From the NCBI RefSeq assembly GCF_019740335.1, contig NZ_JAHXZS010000001.1, positions 806,001 through 870,000 of the forward strand: DNA of 64,000 bases, written 5' to 3'. This document shows positions 40,003 through 48,270 of this stretch, piece by piece; the first letter of the stretch is position 1; each line of letters opens with the position of its first letter. A program made the translations under genes and the position numbers. Below the pieces are notes generated by a model. The model was not told the DNA's origin, made no database searches, and saw only the letters and a program-made list of their open reading frames with translations. Source of the DNA: Alteraquisediminimonas sediminicola (GTDB taxonomy: Bacteria; Pseudomonadota; Alphaproteobacteria; Sphingomonadales; Sphingomonadaceae).

Positions 40003-41939
40003 TCTGCGGCAGCTCCTGACAGGCGCTTCTTGAGCGCAAGCAGTTGCGCCTTGTTTTCCTTGAAACCAAGCGCGACCTTGGCGGCATTGGCGAATTGCGC
40101 GGCATATTCATTGCCCATTTGCGACCGGATTTCCTCGCGCGATTGGGCGATCAGCGCCGGTGCTTCGGCAATATTGCCCTGCTGCACATCGGCGACATAA
40201 ACGACCATCCAGCCTTGATTATTGGGCGCAGCCAGCAATTTCGCCTTACCCTTGGCCATCGAGAACATCATCACCACCGGGGCGGGGACATTCTGCTGCT
40301 TGGCCAGATCGACGCGACGGGCCGACACGCCCTTGGGCGCAGGCAGTTTCGCCGCGGCAAAGGCTTCCGCCATCGACGTACCCGCATTGACCTTGGCGGC
40401 AATGCTCGCCGCCAGCTTCTGCGCCGCCGCCGCACCACGACGTGCGATCAGATCGGCGACCACTTGGGGCCGGACCTTGTCGAGCGACAGCGGCGCAGCC
40501 GGCACGGTTTGATCGACACCCAACATCGCAAAACGCTTGTTCGGGGTCAGCGTTTCCACCATCGGCTCGTCATCCGCGCCCATCGCAAAGCCGGACTTGA
40601 GCAGCCCCGCCAATTCAGGCGCGATCGTGACAGGCTTGCCATCTACCGACTGGCCATTGACCGTCAGCAGCGGCGATTTCACCACCGTCAGATTGAAGGT
40701 CTTGGCCACCTCATCCAGGCTTGCGCCTTCGGCCAATTGATCCTCGATCTTGTTCACCAGATCGATCATCGCCTCATCGCCCTTTTGCCGCGCAAGGCTG
40801 CCGAAAATCTCGGGACGAGCCTGTGCCAGCGTCTTGCCCGGCGTGATCTGGATCGCATCGACCCGCACGACATGCCAGCCAAGATCGCTTTGCACCGGCA
40901 CGCTCACGCCACCTTTCGGCAGGGCAAAGGCCGCTGCCGCCACGGCATCGGATGAAAACGCGGCAAGATCCGCGCGACTCTTGGCGCCAATGGCGGTATC
41001 GGACGGCGCAAAACCGGCGGCTTTCGCAGTCACATCGAACGACTGGCCCGCCTTGATCTTGGCCGAAAATGCGTTGGCCGCGGCCTGATCCGGCAACACG
41101 ACCTGCGACAATGTGCGCGCTTCAACCGCGGCATATTTGGCAGCATTGGCCTTATAATAAGCGGCAACGTCCGCATCGGTCGGCACGGCATTTGGGACAT
41201 TTTCCACGCCGAACACCGCATATTTCAATGCTCGTTGTTCCGGCACCATAAAGCTTCCGCGAATCTTGGTATAATGCGCCGCGATTTCGGCTTCGGTCGG
41301 CGCAGGCCCTGCCGCCATCAGCGCCGATGGCACCGCGCCGACAACGCCATTGCGCGTCTCCAACATCAACCCGGCATAGGCCGTCGCCATACCCAAGGGC
41401 AATTGCGGGCTACCCGCGACCGGCACCAGCAATTGCTGGCGAATAAACGCACCCGCGAGATCTTTGCGGAAATCCGCCGGGGTCAGGCGCTGCTGGCCCA
41501 GCACGGATTCGAAAACCTGTTGATCGAACTCCCCGGTCGGGCCGTGGAATGCCGGGATCTGGGCGATCTGACGATCCAGCACCAGCTTGCTCGCGACCAT
41601 GCCCTGATCCAGACCGAAAAACTCGATTGCCTTGCCCGTGACATAATCGACATAGCCCGATTCAAAACCGCCGCCCGCGATAAAGCCCGGCATATCAAGG
41701 CCCGCATTCTGTTCGGGATTTTGTCTTTTGGCCATATCAAGCTGGCTGACGACATGGCGTTCCAGTTCAGTCGCCGACACATGATGCCTGCCCATGCTCG
41801 CAACCGAATCACCTTGCAGCGACATATTGCCAAGGCCGCTCGGCGTGCCGATGCCCGTCACCAAAATGGCGATGGCGATCAACAGCAGGATCGCACCTGC
41901 CAGCCATGAAGAGGTAAAACGACGAAAAAAGGAAATCAT
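39999..41939 (-). CDS. PpiD/SurA-type periplasmic peptidyl-prolyl isomerase
   Basis: The 646-residue protein has a short cytoplasmic start, one N-terminal membrane anchor (about residues 12-30), a SurA-like N-terminal chaperone region and a parvulin-like domain (about 240-370, with VVLPDQ and LGWHVVRVD), then a second, degenerate isomerase-like region. This is the PpiD layout: a membrane-anchored folding helper at the Sec translocon exit. The ATG at 41939 is preferred over an upstream codon at 42011, which would put a charged leader ahead of the anchor. It heads the trp-moa operon by 4-base overlap with trpE. Confidence 0.85.
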   Translation of the reverse strand: MISFFRRFTSSWLAGAILLLIAIAILVTGIGTPSGLGNMSLQGDSVASMGRHHVSATELERHVVSQLDMAKRQNPEQNAGLDMPGFIAGGGFESGYVDYVTGKAIEFFGLDQGMVASKLVLDRQIAQIPAFHGPTGEFDQQVFESVLGQQRLTPADFRKDLAGAFIRQQLLVPVAGSPQLPLGMATAYAGLMLETRNGVVGAVPSALMAAGPAPTEAEIAAHYTKIRGSFMVPEQRALKYAVFGVENVPNAVPTDADVAAYYKANAAKYAAVEARTLSQVVLPDQAAANAFSAKIKAGQSFDVTAKAAGFAPSDTAIGAKSRADLAAFSSDAVAAAAFALPKGGVSVPVQSDLGWHVVRVDAIQITPGKTLAQARPEIFGSLARQKGDEAMIDLVNKIEDQLAEGASLDEVAKTFNLTVVKSPLLTVNGQSVDGKPVTIAPELAGLLKSGFAMGADDEPMVETLTPNKRFAMLGVDQTVPAAPLSLDKVRPQVVADLIARRGAAAAQKLAASIAAKVNAGTSMAEAFAAAKLPAPKGVSARRVDLAKQQNVPAPVVMMFSMAKGKAKLLAAPNNQGWMVVYVADVQQGNIAEAPALIAQSREEIRSQMGNEYAAQFANAAKVALGFKENKAQLLALKKRLSGAAAE

Positions 41940-42139
41940 GGACAGGCTTTCGCGAGCGGGAACCGAATATAATGCGGCCCATGCCATAAAGACCCTTTGC
42001 CGCCGCTTCAAGCATGCTGTGACCCGATACGCCGCACCCCTTCATCTCCCCTTGCCCCCACCCCTTGGCGAGCGGGCATCGGACTGCTAGGCGGGCGCGC
42101 ATCAGATTGAACCACCTTATCGTAAGACAGGATGACATC

Positions 42140-42889
42140 ATGGCACGACGCAAGCTGATCGCCGGCAATTGGAAGATGAACGGAAATCTGGCCGCCTTGG
42201 CTGAATTACAGGGCATCGTCGATGCCGCCGCCGCCAATCCGAAGGTCGATGTCGCCATCTGCCCGCCATTCACCCTGATCGCCCCTGCGGTCGCCGCGCA
42301 ACCCGCCCTCGCCATTGGCGCACAGGATTGCCATGAAAAAGCATCGGGTGCGCATACCGGCAATATCTCGGCTGCGATGCTAAGCGAAGCTGGCGCAAAG
42401 CTCGTCATCGTCGGCCATAGCGAACGCCGCGCCGATCAATTCGAAAGCGATGCGCTGGTGCAGGCCAAGGCCGTGGCCGCGATTGGTGCCGGTTTAATCG
42501 CCATCGTCTGCGTCGGCGAAACCGAAGCACAGCGCGATGCGGGCGAAGCCATCGCCATCGTCACCGGCCAGGTCCGCGGCTCCATCCCTGCGGACGCAAC
42601 CGCCGAACAGCTCGTTGTGGCCTATGAACCTGTCTGGGCAATTGGCACGGGCCGCACCCCGACGGTGCAGGACGTCGCCGACATGCACGCCGCCATTCGC
42701 GCCACGTTGAACGAAACGCTGGGCGCTGCCGGTCCCGCCGTCCGCATCCTTTATGGTGGCTCGGTCAAGCCGGACAACGCCCGCGAATTGCTGGCGGTCA
42801 ATGATGTCGATGGCGCGCTGGTCGGCGGCGCAAGCCTGACCGCCGCGCAGTTCGTGCCGATCATCGAAGGCGGCGCAGCGGTCAGCTAA
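42140..42889 (+). CDS. tpiA: Triosephosphate isomerase
   Basis: TpiA interconverts dihydroxyacetone phosphate and glyceraldehyde 3-phosphate. The 249-residue TIM barrel has NWKMNG with the catalytic lysine, GHSERR with the catalytic histidine, the loop-6 region [11 protein letters not shown] with the catalytic glutamate, and the phosphate-binding YGGSVKP. AGGA lies 8 bases before the ATG at 42140. It is divergent from ppiD over 200 bases in which I see no clear promoter. The secG neighbour often seen in relatives is absent. Confidence 0.97.
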   Translation: MARRKLIAGNWKMNGNLAALAELQGIVDAAAANPKVDVAICPPFTLIAPAVAAQPALAIGAQDCHEKASGAHTGNISAAMLSEAGAKLVIVGHSERRADQFESDALVQAKAVAAIGAGLIAIVCVGETEAQRDAGEAIAIVTGQVRGSIPADATAEQLVVAYEPVWAIGTGRTPTVQDVADMHAAIRATLNETLGAAGPAVRILYGGSVKPDNARELLAVNDVDGALVGGASLTAAQFVPIIEGGAAVS

Positions 42890-42900
42890 TCGGGCCTGTT

Positions 42901-42942
42901 ATTGAATAAAGCCGACAATATATTGAATAGTTCCGACATAGT
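42901..42942. repeat. Tandem 21-base imperfect direct repeat between tpiA and the GST gene
   Basis: Two adjacent 21-base units, each beginning ATTGAATA and containing CCGACA, match at 15 of 21 positions. A 21-base period is two helical turns, which suits a protein contacting one DNA face. It lies 74-115 bases before the GST start. Confidence 0.6.
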
Positions 42943-43015
42943 GCAGGCAAATCGGTCGTAATTTATCGGGTGATGACGCTGGACGCGAGGCGTTGTCACC
43001 CGCTACACTTAGGCC

Positions 43016-43690
43016 ATGACGTGGCAGCTATTTCAATTTCCGCTTTGCCCTTTTTCGCGCAAGGTCCGGCTTCTCTTGGGCGAGAAATCGGTCGGCTATG
43101 AACTCGTGCGCGAATCGCCATGGGAACAACGCGACGAATTTCAGGACCTGAACCCCGCCTGCGAAACCCCGGTGATGGTCGAGGTTGGTTCCAAGACCGT
43201 CCTGATCGATTCCCAAGTCATTTGCGAATATTTCGAGGAAACCGTCGAAAAATCGCCGATGATATCCGGCACCGCTGCCAATCGCGCCGAAATTCGTCGG
43301 TTGGTGAGCTGGTTCGACGTTCAGATGTTCCGCGATGTGACCGGCCCGCTGCTGAATGAACGGATGCGCAAGCGGATCATCTATCGCGCATCGCCCGATG
43401 CCAATGCGCTGCGCGATGCGATGCGTAAGGCCGATCAGCATCTCGACTATATTGATTATCTGCTCGATCATCGTCGCTGGCTGGCAGGTCCCACGCTCAG
43501 CCTCGCCGATCTGGCGGCGGCGGCGCATTTGTCGGTCGCCGATTATCTCGGCGGCATCAATTGGCAAAGCCATGAACAGACCAAACAATGGTATGCCGGG
43601 CTGAAATCGCGCCCCAGCTTCCGCCCGTTGTTGAGCGAGAAGATGGAAATCATCGCCGCGCCGCCCCATTATGACAAGGTGGATTTTTAA
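43016..43690 (+). CDS. Glutathione S-transferase family protein
   Basis: The 224-residue protein has an N-terminal thioredoxin-like domain starting FQFPLCPFSRKVRLLLGEK, with CPFS at the active-site position, and ETPVM with IDSQVICEYFEE, where the cis-proline and glutathione-contacting residues lie. An all-helical C-terminal domain with AGPTLSLADLAAAAHL follows. The substrate is unknown; the CPxS motif suggests a beta/omega-like thiol chemistry. The structured repeat copy A begins immediately after its stop codon. Confidence 0.9.
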   Translation: MTWQLFQFPLCPFSRKVRLLLGEKSVGYELVRESPWEQRDEFQDLNPACETPVMVEVGSKTVLIDSQVICEYFEETVEKSPMISGTAANRAEIRRLVSWFDVQMFRDVTGPLLNERMRKRIIYRASPDANALRDAMRKADQHLDYIDYLLDHRRWLAGPTLSLADLAAAAHLSVADYLGGINWQSHEQTKQWYAGLKSRPSFRPLLSEKMEIIAAPPHYDKVDF

Positions 43691-43800
43691 GTTTTTTTGT
43701 TTGCTCCCTCAAACGCCGGGCGCGGGCATCCGCCCGCTTGGCTTTCCTCGCAATAAGCTCGGGCGCGCGGTCGCGCTTGCGGCGGCTCTGCCGCCGGGGG
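43691..43800 (+). repeat. Structured intergenic repeat, copy A (full length)
   Basis: Directly after the GST stop comes TTTTTTTGTTTG, then CTCAAACGCCGGGCG and a chain of hairpins: GCGGGC-ATCC-GCCCGC (43722-43737), a weaker stem around GC-AATAA-GC, GCGC-GGTC-GCGC (43766-43777 region), and GGCGGC-TCT-GCCGCC (43781-43795). It aligns end to end with the minus strand of 59761-59870. Loops and linkers (ATCC, TTGGCT, GCAATAAG, GGTC, TTGCGGC) are conserved while stem bases change in pairs. A T-rich stretch and TTTGGCCTCA follow at 43801. I do not recognise a named family. It could be a REP-like element, a structured RNA or a terminator module. Confidence 0.75.
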
Positions 43801-43903
43801 TTTTGGTTTGGCCTCACCTCACCACAAAACTGGATTTTCCACTCAAGCTCGGCTAGGGGCATCCCCGGTTTCACATTCATCTCGGGGCGGCGCGTCAAAT
43901 TCC

Positions 43904-44476
43904 ATGCAGATCTGGGTCGGCCTCGGCAATCCGGGCGCGCAATATGCGCTGCACCGGCACAATGTCGGCTTCATGGCGCTCGACCTGATCGCGGACGATC
44001 GCCGCTTCACCCCGTGGAAGAAGCAATTTCAGGGCTGGACCAGCGAAGGCCGGATCGGCGCGGAGAAAATCATCCTGCTGAAACCCGGCACCTTCATGAA
44101 CAATAGCGGCCAAAGCGTCGGCGAAGCAATGCGCTTTTATAAGCTGACGCCCGCAGACGTGACCCTGTTTCATGATGAGCTCGATCTCGCCCCCTTTCGG
44201 GTCAAGGTGAAAACCGGCGGCGGCACGGCGGGCCATAATGGCTTGCGCTCAACCGATCAGCATATCGGCCCCGATTTCCGCCGGGTGCGGATCGGCATCG
44301 GCCATCCCGGCCATAAGGATCGGGTGACGGGCTATGTGCTGGGCAATTATGCCAAGGCCGAGATCGACCCTTTGACGGACATGCTCGCCAATATCAGCCG
44401 TGAAGCCGATTGGCTGGCCTCAGGCGATGACGCCCGTTTCATGAGTGAATATGCCCTGCACATGGGCAAAGACTAA
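43904..44476 (+). CDS. pth: Peptidyl-tRNA hydrolase
   Basis: Pth recycles tRNA from drop-off peptidyl-tRNA. The 190-residue protein has WVGLGNPG at the N terminus, the catalytic histidine in HRHNVGF, KPGTFMNNSG, DELDL and GGGTAGHNGLRS, all family motifs. I start at the ATG at 43904, where the conserved fold begins, although no good ribosome site precedes it. It is followed after 21 bases by ychF, as in many bacteria. The rplY gene that usually precedes pth is missing. Confidence 0.95.
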   Translation: MQIWVGLGNPGAQYALHRHNVGFMALDLIADDRRFTPWKKQFQGWTSEGRIGAEKIILLKPGTFMNNSGQSVGEAMRFYKLTPADVTLFHDELDLAPFRVKVKTGGGTAGHNGLRSTDQHIGPDFRRVRIGIGHPGHKDRVTGYVLGNYAKAEIDPLTDMLANISREADWLASGDDARFMSEYALHMGKD

Positions 44477-44497
44477 AATAGACAAGAAGGACGTATC

Positions 44498-45595
44498 ATG
44501 GGTTTCAAATGCGGTATCGTCGGGCTGCCCAATGTCGGCAAATCGACCCTGTTCAATGCGCTGACCGAGACGCAGGCCGCGCAGGCGGCCAATTATCCAT
44601 TCTGCACGATCGAACCGAATGTGGGGCAAGTCGCGGTGCCGGATGCGCGGCTGGATCAGCTCGCCAAGATCGCAGGCAGCCAGAAGATCATCCCGACCCA
44701 GCTCGCATTTGTCGATATCGCGGGTCTGGTGCGCGGCGCGTCCAAGGGCGAAGGTCTGGGCAATCAGTTCCTCGGCAACATTCGCGAAGTGGATGCCGTG
44801 GTCCATGTGCTGCGCTGCTTTGAAAATGACGACATCCAGCATGTCGACAACAAGATCGACCCGATTTCGGACGCGGAAACGGTGGAAACCGAATTGATGC
44901 TGTCCGACCTCGAATCGCTTGAAAAGCGCGTTCCCGCCTTTCAGAAAAAGGCCTCGACCGGCGACAAGGAATCGAAAATCGCCGCATCGGTATTGGGTCA
45001 GGCGCTCGACCTCTTGCGCGAAGGCAAGCCCGCGCGCCTCACCGTCCCCAATGATGCAGACGAAGAACGCGTGTTCCAACAGGCGCAATTGCTGACATCG
45101 AAGCCGGTGCTATATGTCTGCAATGTCGATGAAGGCTCCGCCGCCGATGGCAACGCCTTTTCCGCCAAGGTCTTTGAAAAGGCCAAGGCCGAAGGCGCGA
45201 ATGCCGTGATCGTATCCGCCGCCATTGAATCCGAACTGGTCGGCATGGACGAAGCCGGGCGGATGGAATTTTTGGAGGAAATGGGCCTGCACGAAACCGG
45301 CCTCGCCCGCGTGATCCGTTCGGGCTATGATTTGCTGCATCTCATCACCTTCTTCACCGTCGGCCCGAAAGAAGCCCGCGCTTGGACCGTCCACAAGGGC
45401 GAAACCGCCCCGCAGGCCGCAGGCGTGATCCATAGCGACTTCGAAAAAGGCTTCATCCGCGCCGAAACCATCGCCTTTGACGATTTCATCAATTTGGGCG
45501 GTGAATCCAAATGCCGCGAAGCCGGCAAATTACGCGCGGAAGGCAAAACCTATGTCGTGCAAGACGGCGATGTGATGCATTTCCTGCATAGCTGA
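44498..45595 (+). CDS. ychF: Redox-regulated ATPase YchF (OLA1 family)
   Basis: The 365-residue Obg-family protein has the P-loop GLPNVGKST near residue 9, [19 protein letters not shown] as the switch/G3 region, YVCNVDE in place of the NKxD specificity motif, which fits ATP preference, and a C-terminal TGS domain. It binds ribosomes and catalase and affects the oxidative stress response in bacteria studied. AAGGA lies 7 bases before the ATG. Structured repeat copy B starts right after the stop. Confidence 0.95.
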   Translation: MGFKCGIVGLPNVGKSTLFNALTETQAAQAANYPFCTIEPNVGQVAVPDARLDQLAKIAGSQKIIPTQLAFVDIAGLVRGASKGEGLGNQFLGNIREVDAVVHVLRCFENDDIQHVDNKIDPISDAETVETELMLSDLESLEKRVPAFQKKASTGDKESKIAASVLGQALDLLREGKPARLTVPNDADEERVFQQAQLLTSKPVLYVCNVDEGSAADGNAFSAKVFEKAKAEGANAVIVSAAIESELVGMDEAGRMEFLEEMGLHETGLARVIRSGYDLLHLITFFTVGPKEARAWTVHKGETAPQAAGVIHSDFEKGFIRAETIAFDDFINLGGESKCREAGKLRAEGKTYVVQDGDVMHFLHS

Positions 45596-45596
45596 T

Positions 45597-45663
45597 GGGT
45601 CCCTCAGCGGCGCTACGCGCCGTTGGTTTTTTGTTTGGTCCCTCAAGCGCCCGGCGCTTGAGG
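45597..45663. repeat. Structured intergenic repeat, copy B (reduced form) at a convergent junction
   Basis: Between ychF and the convergent pabBC gene lies CGGCGC-TAC-GCGCCG (45608-45622), the last hairpin of the repeat family. A T-run (45627-45632) and TTTGGTCCCTCA follow, then an 11-base inverted repeat CCTCAAGCGCC/GGCGCTTGAGG (45641-45663). The T-run behind the first hairpin makes it a plausible terminator for ychF. The second hairpin abuts the pabBC stop. Relative to copy A, hairpins 1-3 are missing. Confidence 0.7.
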
Positions 45664-45664
45664 A

Positions 45665-47461
45665 CTAAATAATCACCCCCGCGTTCAACCCTCGCAGGGC
45701 ATTGCCGATCATCAGTCCTTGCGCCAGATCCTCGATCCGCAAATCGGCCTCAACCGCCCGGCCCGTCGCCAGATATTCCGCCCGCAACACGCCCGGCAAC
45801 ACGCCCCTGCTCAAAGGCGGCGTCAACAGCACCCCATCGCGCTCGACGAAGACATTCGTAAAACTACCCTCGGTCACAAAGCCTTGCGGATCGATGAAAA
45901 TCACCTCGCTCGCCCCGCACGCCAGCCGCGCCTGATCGTAAAAGCCACGGTCGGTGGTTTTATGGGCAAGGCGGAAATCCGCACTCGCCACCGGCAACGT
46001 CGCCACCGCAATCTTGACCGGCCCGTCCCATGCCGATGGCAGCATCCCGACCTCCACCGACATCCGGCCAGTCGGCGACAGCAACAACCGCACCCGCGCC
46101 GGATCACTCAAACGAAAAGTCGCGGCCTGCAAATCATTGCGTGCCTTGTGCCGATCGAAATGCCAGCCGAACGCACGGGCGGACTTGCGCATCCGGGCGA
46201 TATGCCGGTCGAGCAACTGCAACCCGCCATCCGGCGAAAAGCGCATGGTTTCGACCAGATCAAATGGCTGCTGCATCGCGCCCGTCACAAATCTCCCCTT
46301 GGCGAGACATTCACGCCACTCATCCCCGGCCACGCTATCCGCGACAATGCCGGAACCAAGGCCCAGACTGGCATGGCCTGCGTCATCTGGCAAATAGAGC
46401 GTGCGAATTGCGACATTGAACGCCGCATCCAGCCCGCCATTGGGGAGCGGATCAATCCGGCCAATCGCCCCGGTATAAATGCCGCGCGGATCGCTTTCGA
46501 TCTCGTCGACAATCTCCATCGCCCGCAATTTGGGTGCGCCGGTGATCGAGCCACAGGGGAAAATCGCCCGCAACACCGCCGCAATGTCCAGACCGGGCCG
46601 CAACCGCGCCGTGACAGTCGATGTCATCTGATGCACGGTCGGATAGCTCTCGACCCGAAAAAGGTCCGGCACGGCGACACTGCCCGCCACTGCTACCCGC
46701 GCCAGATCGTTGCGCAACAGATCGACGATCATCAGATTTTCGGCCCGCTGTTTCGGATCGGCGACCAGTTCCTCCCGCGCCGCCGCGTCCTGCGCCGGAT
46801 CGGCGTAACGCAACGCTGTCCCCTTCATCGGGCGGGCAGTGAGGCGACCATCATGCAAGGTGAAGAACAATTCGGGCGATAGCGACAAAATCCAATGCCG
46901 CCCGGTCCATACAACCCCACCATAGCCCGCCCCCGCGCGCTCCCGCAGCGCCGCATAGAGCGCGAGCGGATGGCCAATCACCGGCAGGTCGCACTGAAAG
47001 GTCAGATTCGCCTGATAAATATCCCCGGCGGCGATATAGGCCTGCACCCGCGCAAAGGCCTCGTCATAACGCTTGCGGCTGATCCTCGGCTGCAACTTCC
47101 CGATCCACGCGCCCAGCGAGTCCGGCAACAGTTCAACGATCGCCGCCGGATCGATCTCGTCGCAATGGGTAAACTGCCCCATCCACATCAACGGCGCATC
47201 GGCCCCGCTCCCGGATCGCAACCCCTGCAAGCGCGGTTCTAATAATGCGCCCAGCTCATAGCCAAGAAACCCGGCCTGCAACACACCCGCATCCGCCACA
47301 CGGGTCAAGGCATCAAGCCCGGCCTGCGCGGTCAACGCATTGCTGCCGCCCGCTACTTCGGTCGCGCCGATAAAGCCGCGATACAGCCGCGCAGGCGCGG
47401 CATCATGGCGACGCGCATCGTCCAGCAGCACAAAGGGTTCGGATGTCGGGAGAGCATTCAC
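45665..47461 (-). CDS. Fused aminodeoxychorismate synthase component I / aminodeoxychorismate lyase (PabB-PabC)
   Basis: The 598-residue fusion makes p-aminobenzoate for folate. Residues to about 390 form PabB: RPMKGTALRY, RAENLMIVDLLRNDLARV, CGSITGAPKLRAMEIV and GLGSGIVADS. The rest is a PabC-like class IV PLP enzyme: LVETMRFSPDGGLQLLDRH, the likely PLP lysine in AHKTTDRG, and VTEGSFTNVFVE with RGVLPGVLR. The PabB part lacks an amidotransferase, which trpG at 37880-38482 might supply. The start is GTG at 47461. The gene is divergent from the metallo-hydrolase and convergent with ychF. Confidence 0.93.
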   Translation of the reverse strand: MNALPTSEPFVLLDDARRHDAAPARLYRGFIGATEVAGGSNALTAQAGLDALTRVADAGVLQAGFLGYELGALLEPRLQGLRSGSGADAPLMWMGQFTHCDEIDPAAIVELLPDSLGAWIGKLQPRISRKRYDEAFARVQAYIAAGDIYQANLTFQCDLPVIGHPLALYAALRERAGAGYGGVVWTGRHWILSLSPELFFTLHDGRLTARPMKGTALRYADPAQDAAAREELVADPKQRAENLMIVDLLRNDLARVAVAGSVAVPDLFRVESYPTVHQMTSTVTARLRPGLDIAAVLRAIFPCGSITGAPKLRAMEIVDEIESDPRGIYTGAIGRIDPLPNGGLDAAFNVAIRTLYLPDDAGHASLGLGSGIVADSVAGDEWRECLAKGRFVTGAMQQPFDLVETMRFSPDGGLQLLDRHIARMRKSARAFGWHFDRHKARNDLQAATFRLSDPARVRLLLSPTGRMSVEVGMLPSAWDGPVKIAVATLPVASADFRLAHKTTDRGFYDQARLACGASEVIFIDPQGFVTEGSFTNVFVERDGVLLTPPLSRGVLPGVLRAEYLATGRAVEADLRIEDLAQGLMIGNALRGLNAGVII

Positions 47462-47534
47462 GCGTCCCCTTTGCCAAATTTTCGAAGATCATGCCAGTTG
47501 CACCCGCGCCATTTGCACGGCATGAACATTTTCC

Positions 47535-48200
47535 ATGCCAGATACAGCCGCTACCAAACCGCCTATTCAGGCCGTCATCATCCCGGTCACGCCCTATCAG
47601 CAGAATTGCACCTTATTATGGTGCACCGAAACCATGCGCGGCGCATTTGTCGATGCGGGCGGGGATTTGGACCTACTGAAACGGGCGGCGGCCGAACATC
47701 ATGTGACGATTGAAAAGCTGCTCGTCACCCATGGCCATATCGATCATTGCGGCAGCACCGGCATTCTGGCCGAAGAATTGGGCGTGGAGATCGAAGGGCC
47801 GCAAGAAGACGATATTTATTGGCTGGATCGCCTCGGCACCGACAATACCGGCATTCCGGGGCGACCATTCATCCCGAATCGCTGGCTGCATGATGGCGAC
47901 AAGGTCACGGTCGGCAATCTCGTGCTGGATGTCGTCCACTGCCCCGGCCATACGCCGGGCCATGTCGTATTCGTGCATCAACCCTCGCGCATCGCGATGG
48001 TCGGCGATGTGTTGTTCAAAGGTTCCATCGGGCGGACAGACTTTCCGCTCGGCAATCACGACGACCTCATTCAATCCATCACCGAAAAGCTCTGGCCGCT
48101 CGGCGACGACATCAATTTCGTGCCCGGTCATGGACCGATAAGCAGCTTTGGACAGGAACGGCGGACCAATCCATTCGTCGCCGATGCGCTCTTTGGTTAA
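47535..48200 (+). CDS. Metallo-beta-lactamase-fold hydrolase, glyoxalase II-like
   Basis: The 221-residue protein has the zinc-binding THGHIDH (HxHxDH), HCPGHTPGHV, a GDVLF aspartate motif and the final VPGHGP histidine, a full binuclear metal site. Size and order resemble the short YcbL-type glyoxalase II homologues, which hydrolyse S-lactoylglutathione-like thioesters. The C-terminal glutathione-binding domain of classical GloB is missing, so the substrate is open. Confidence 0.88.
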   Translation: MPDTAATKPPIQAVIIPVTPYQQNCTLLWCTETMRGAFVDAGGDLDLLKRAAAEHHVTIEKLLVTHGHIDHCGSTGILAEELGVEIEGPQEDDIYWLDRLGTDNTGIPGRPFIPNRWLHDGDKVTVGNLVLDVVHCPGHTPGHVVFVHQPSRIAMVGDVLFKGSIGRTDFPLGNHDDLIQSITEKLWPLGDDINFVPGHGPISSFGQERRTNPFVADALFG

Positions 48201-48270
48201 TGTGGAATAATATGGGGCTGGCGTCATGAGCCAACTTCATTCGGGCGAAAGAAAATAGGGGAGAACAATC

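Noticed and set aside
38551-40200. Long open frame (549 codons) on the plus strand opposite trpE
   Set aside because: Antisense shadow of a complete trpE gene, with no ribosome site and no domain.
39999-42139. trp attenuator or leader peptide
   Set aside because: trpE starts inside the ppiD stop, and upstream of ppiD I find no short Trp-rich reading frame or competing hairpins.
42901-42942. Start of a CRISPR-like or satellite array
   Set aside because: Only two imperfect units without spacers are present and no cas genes occur in the window.
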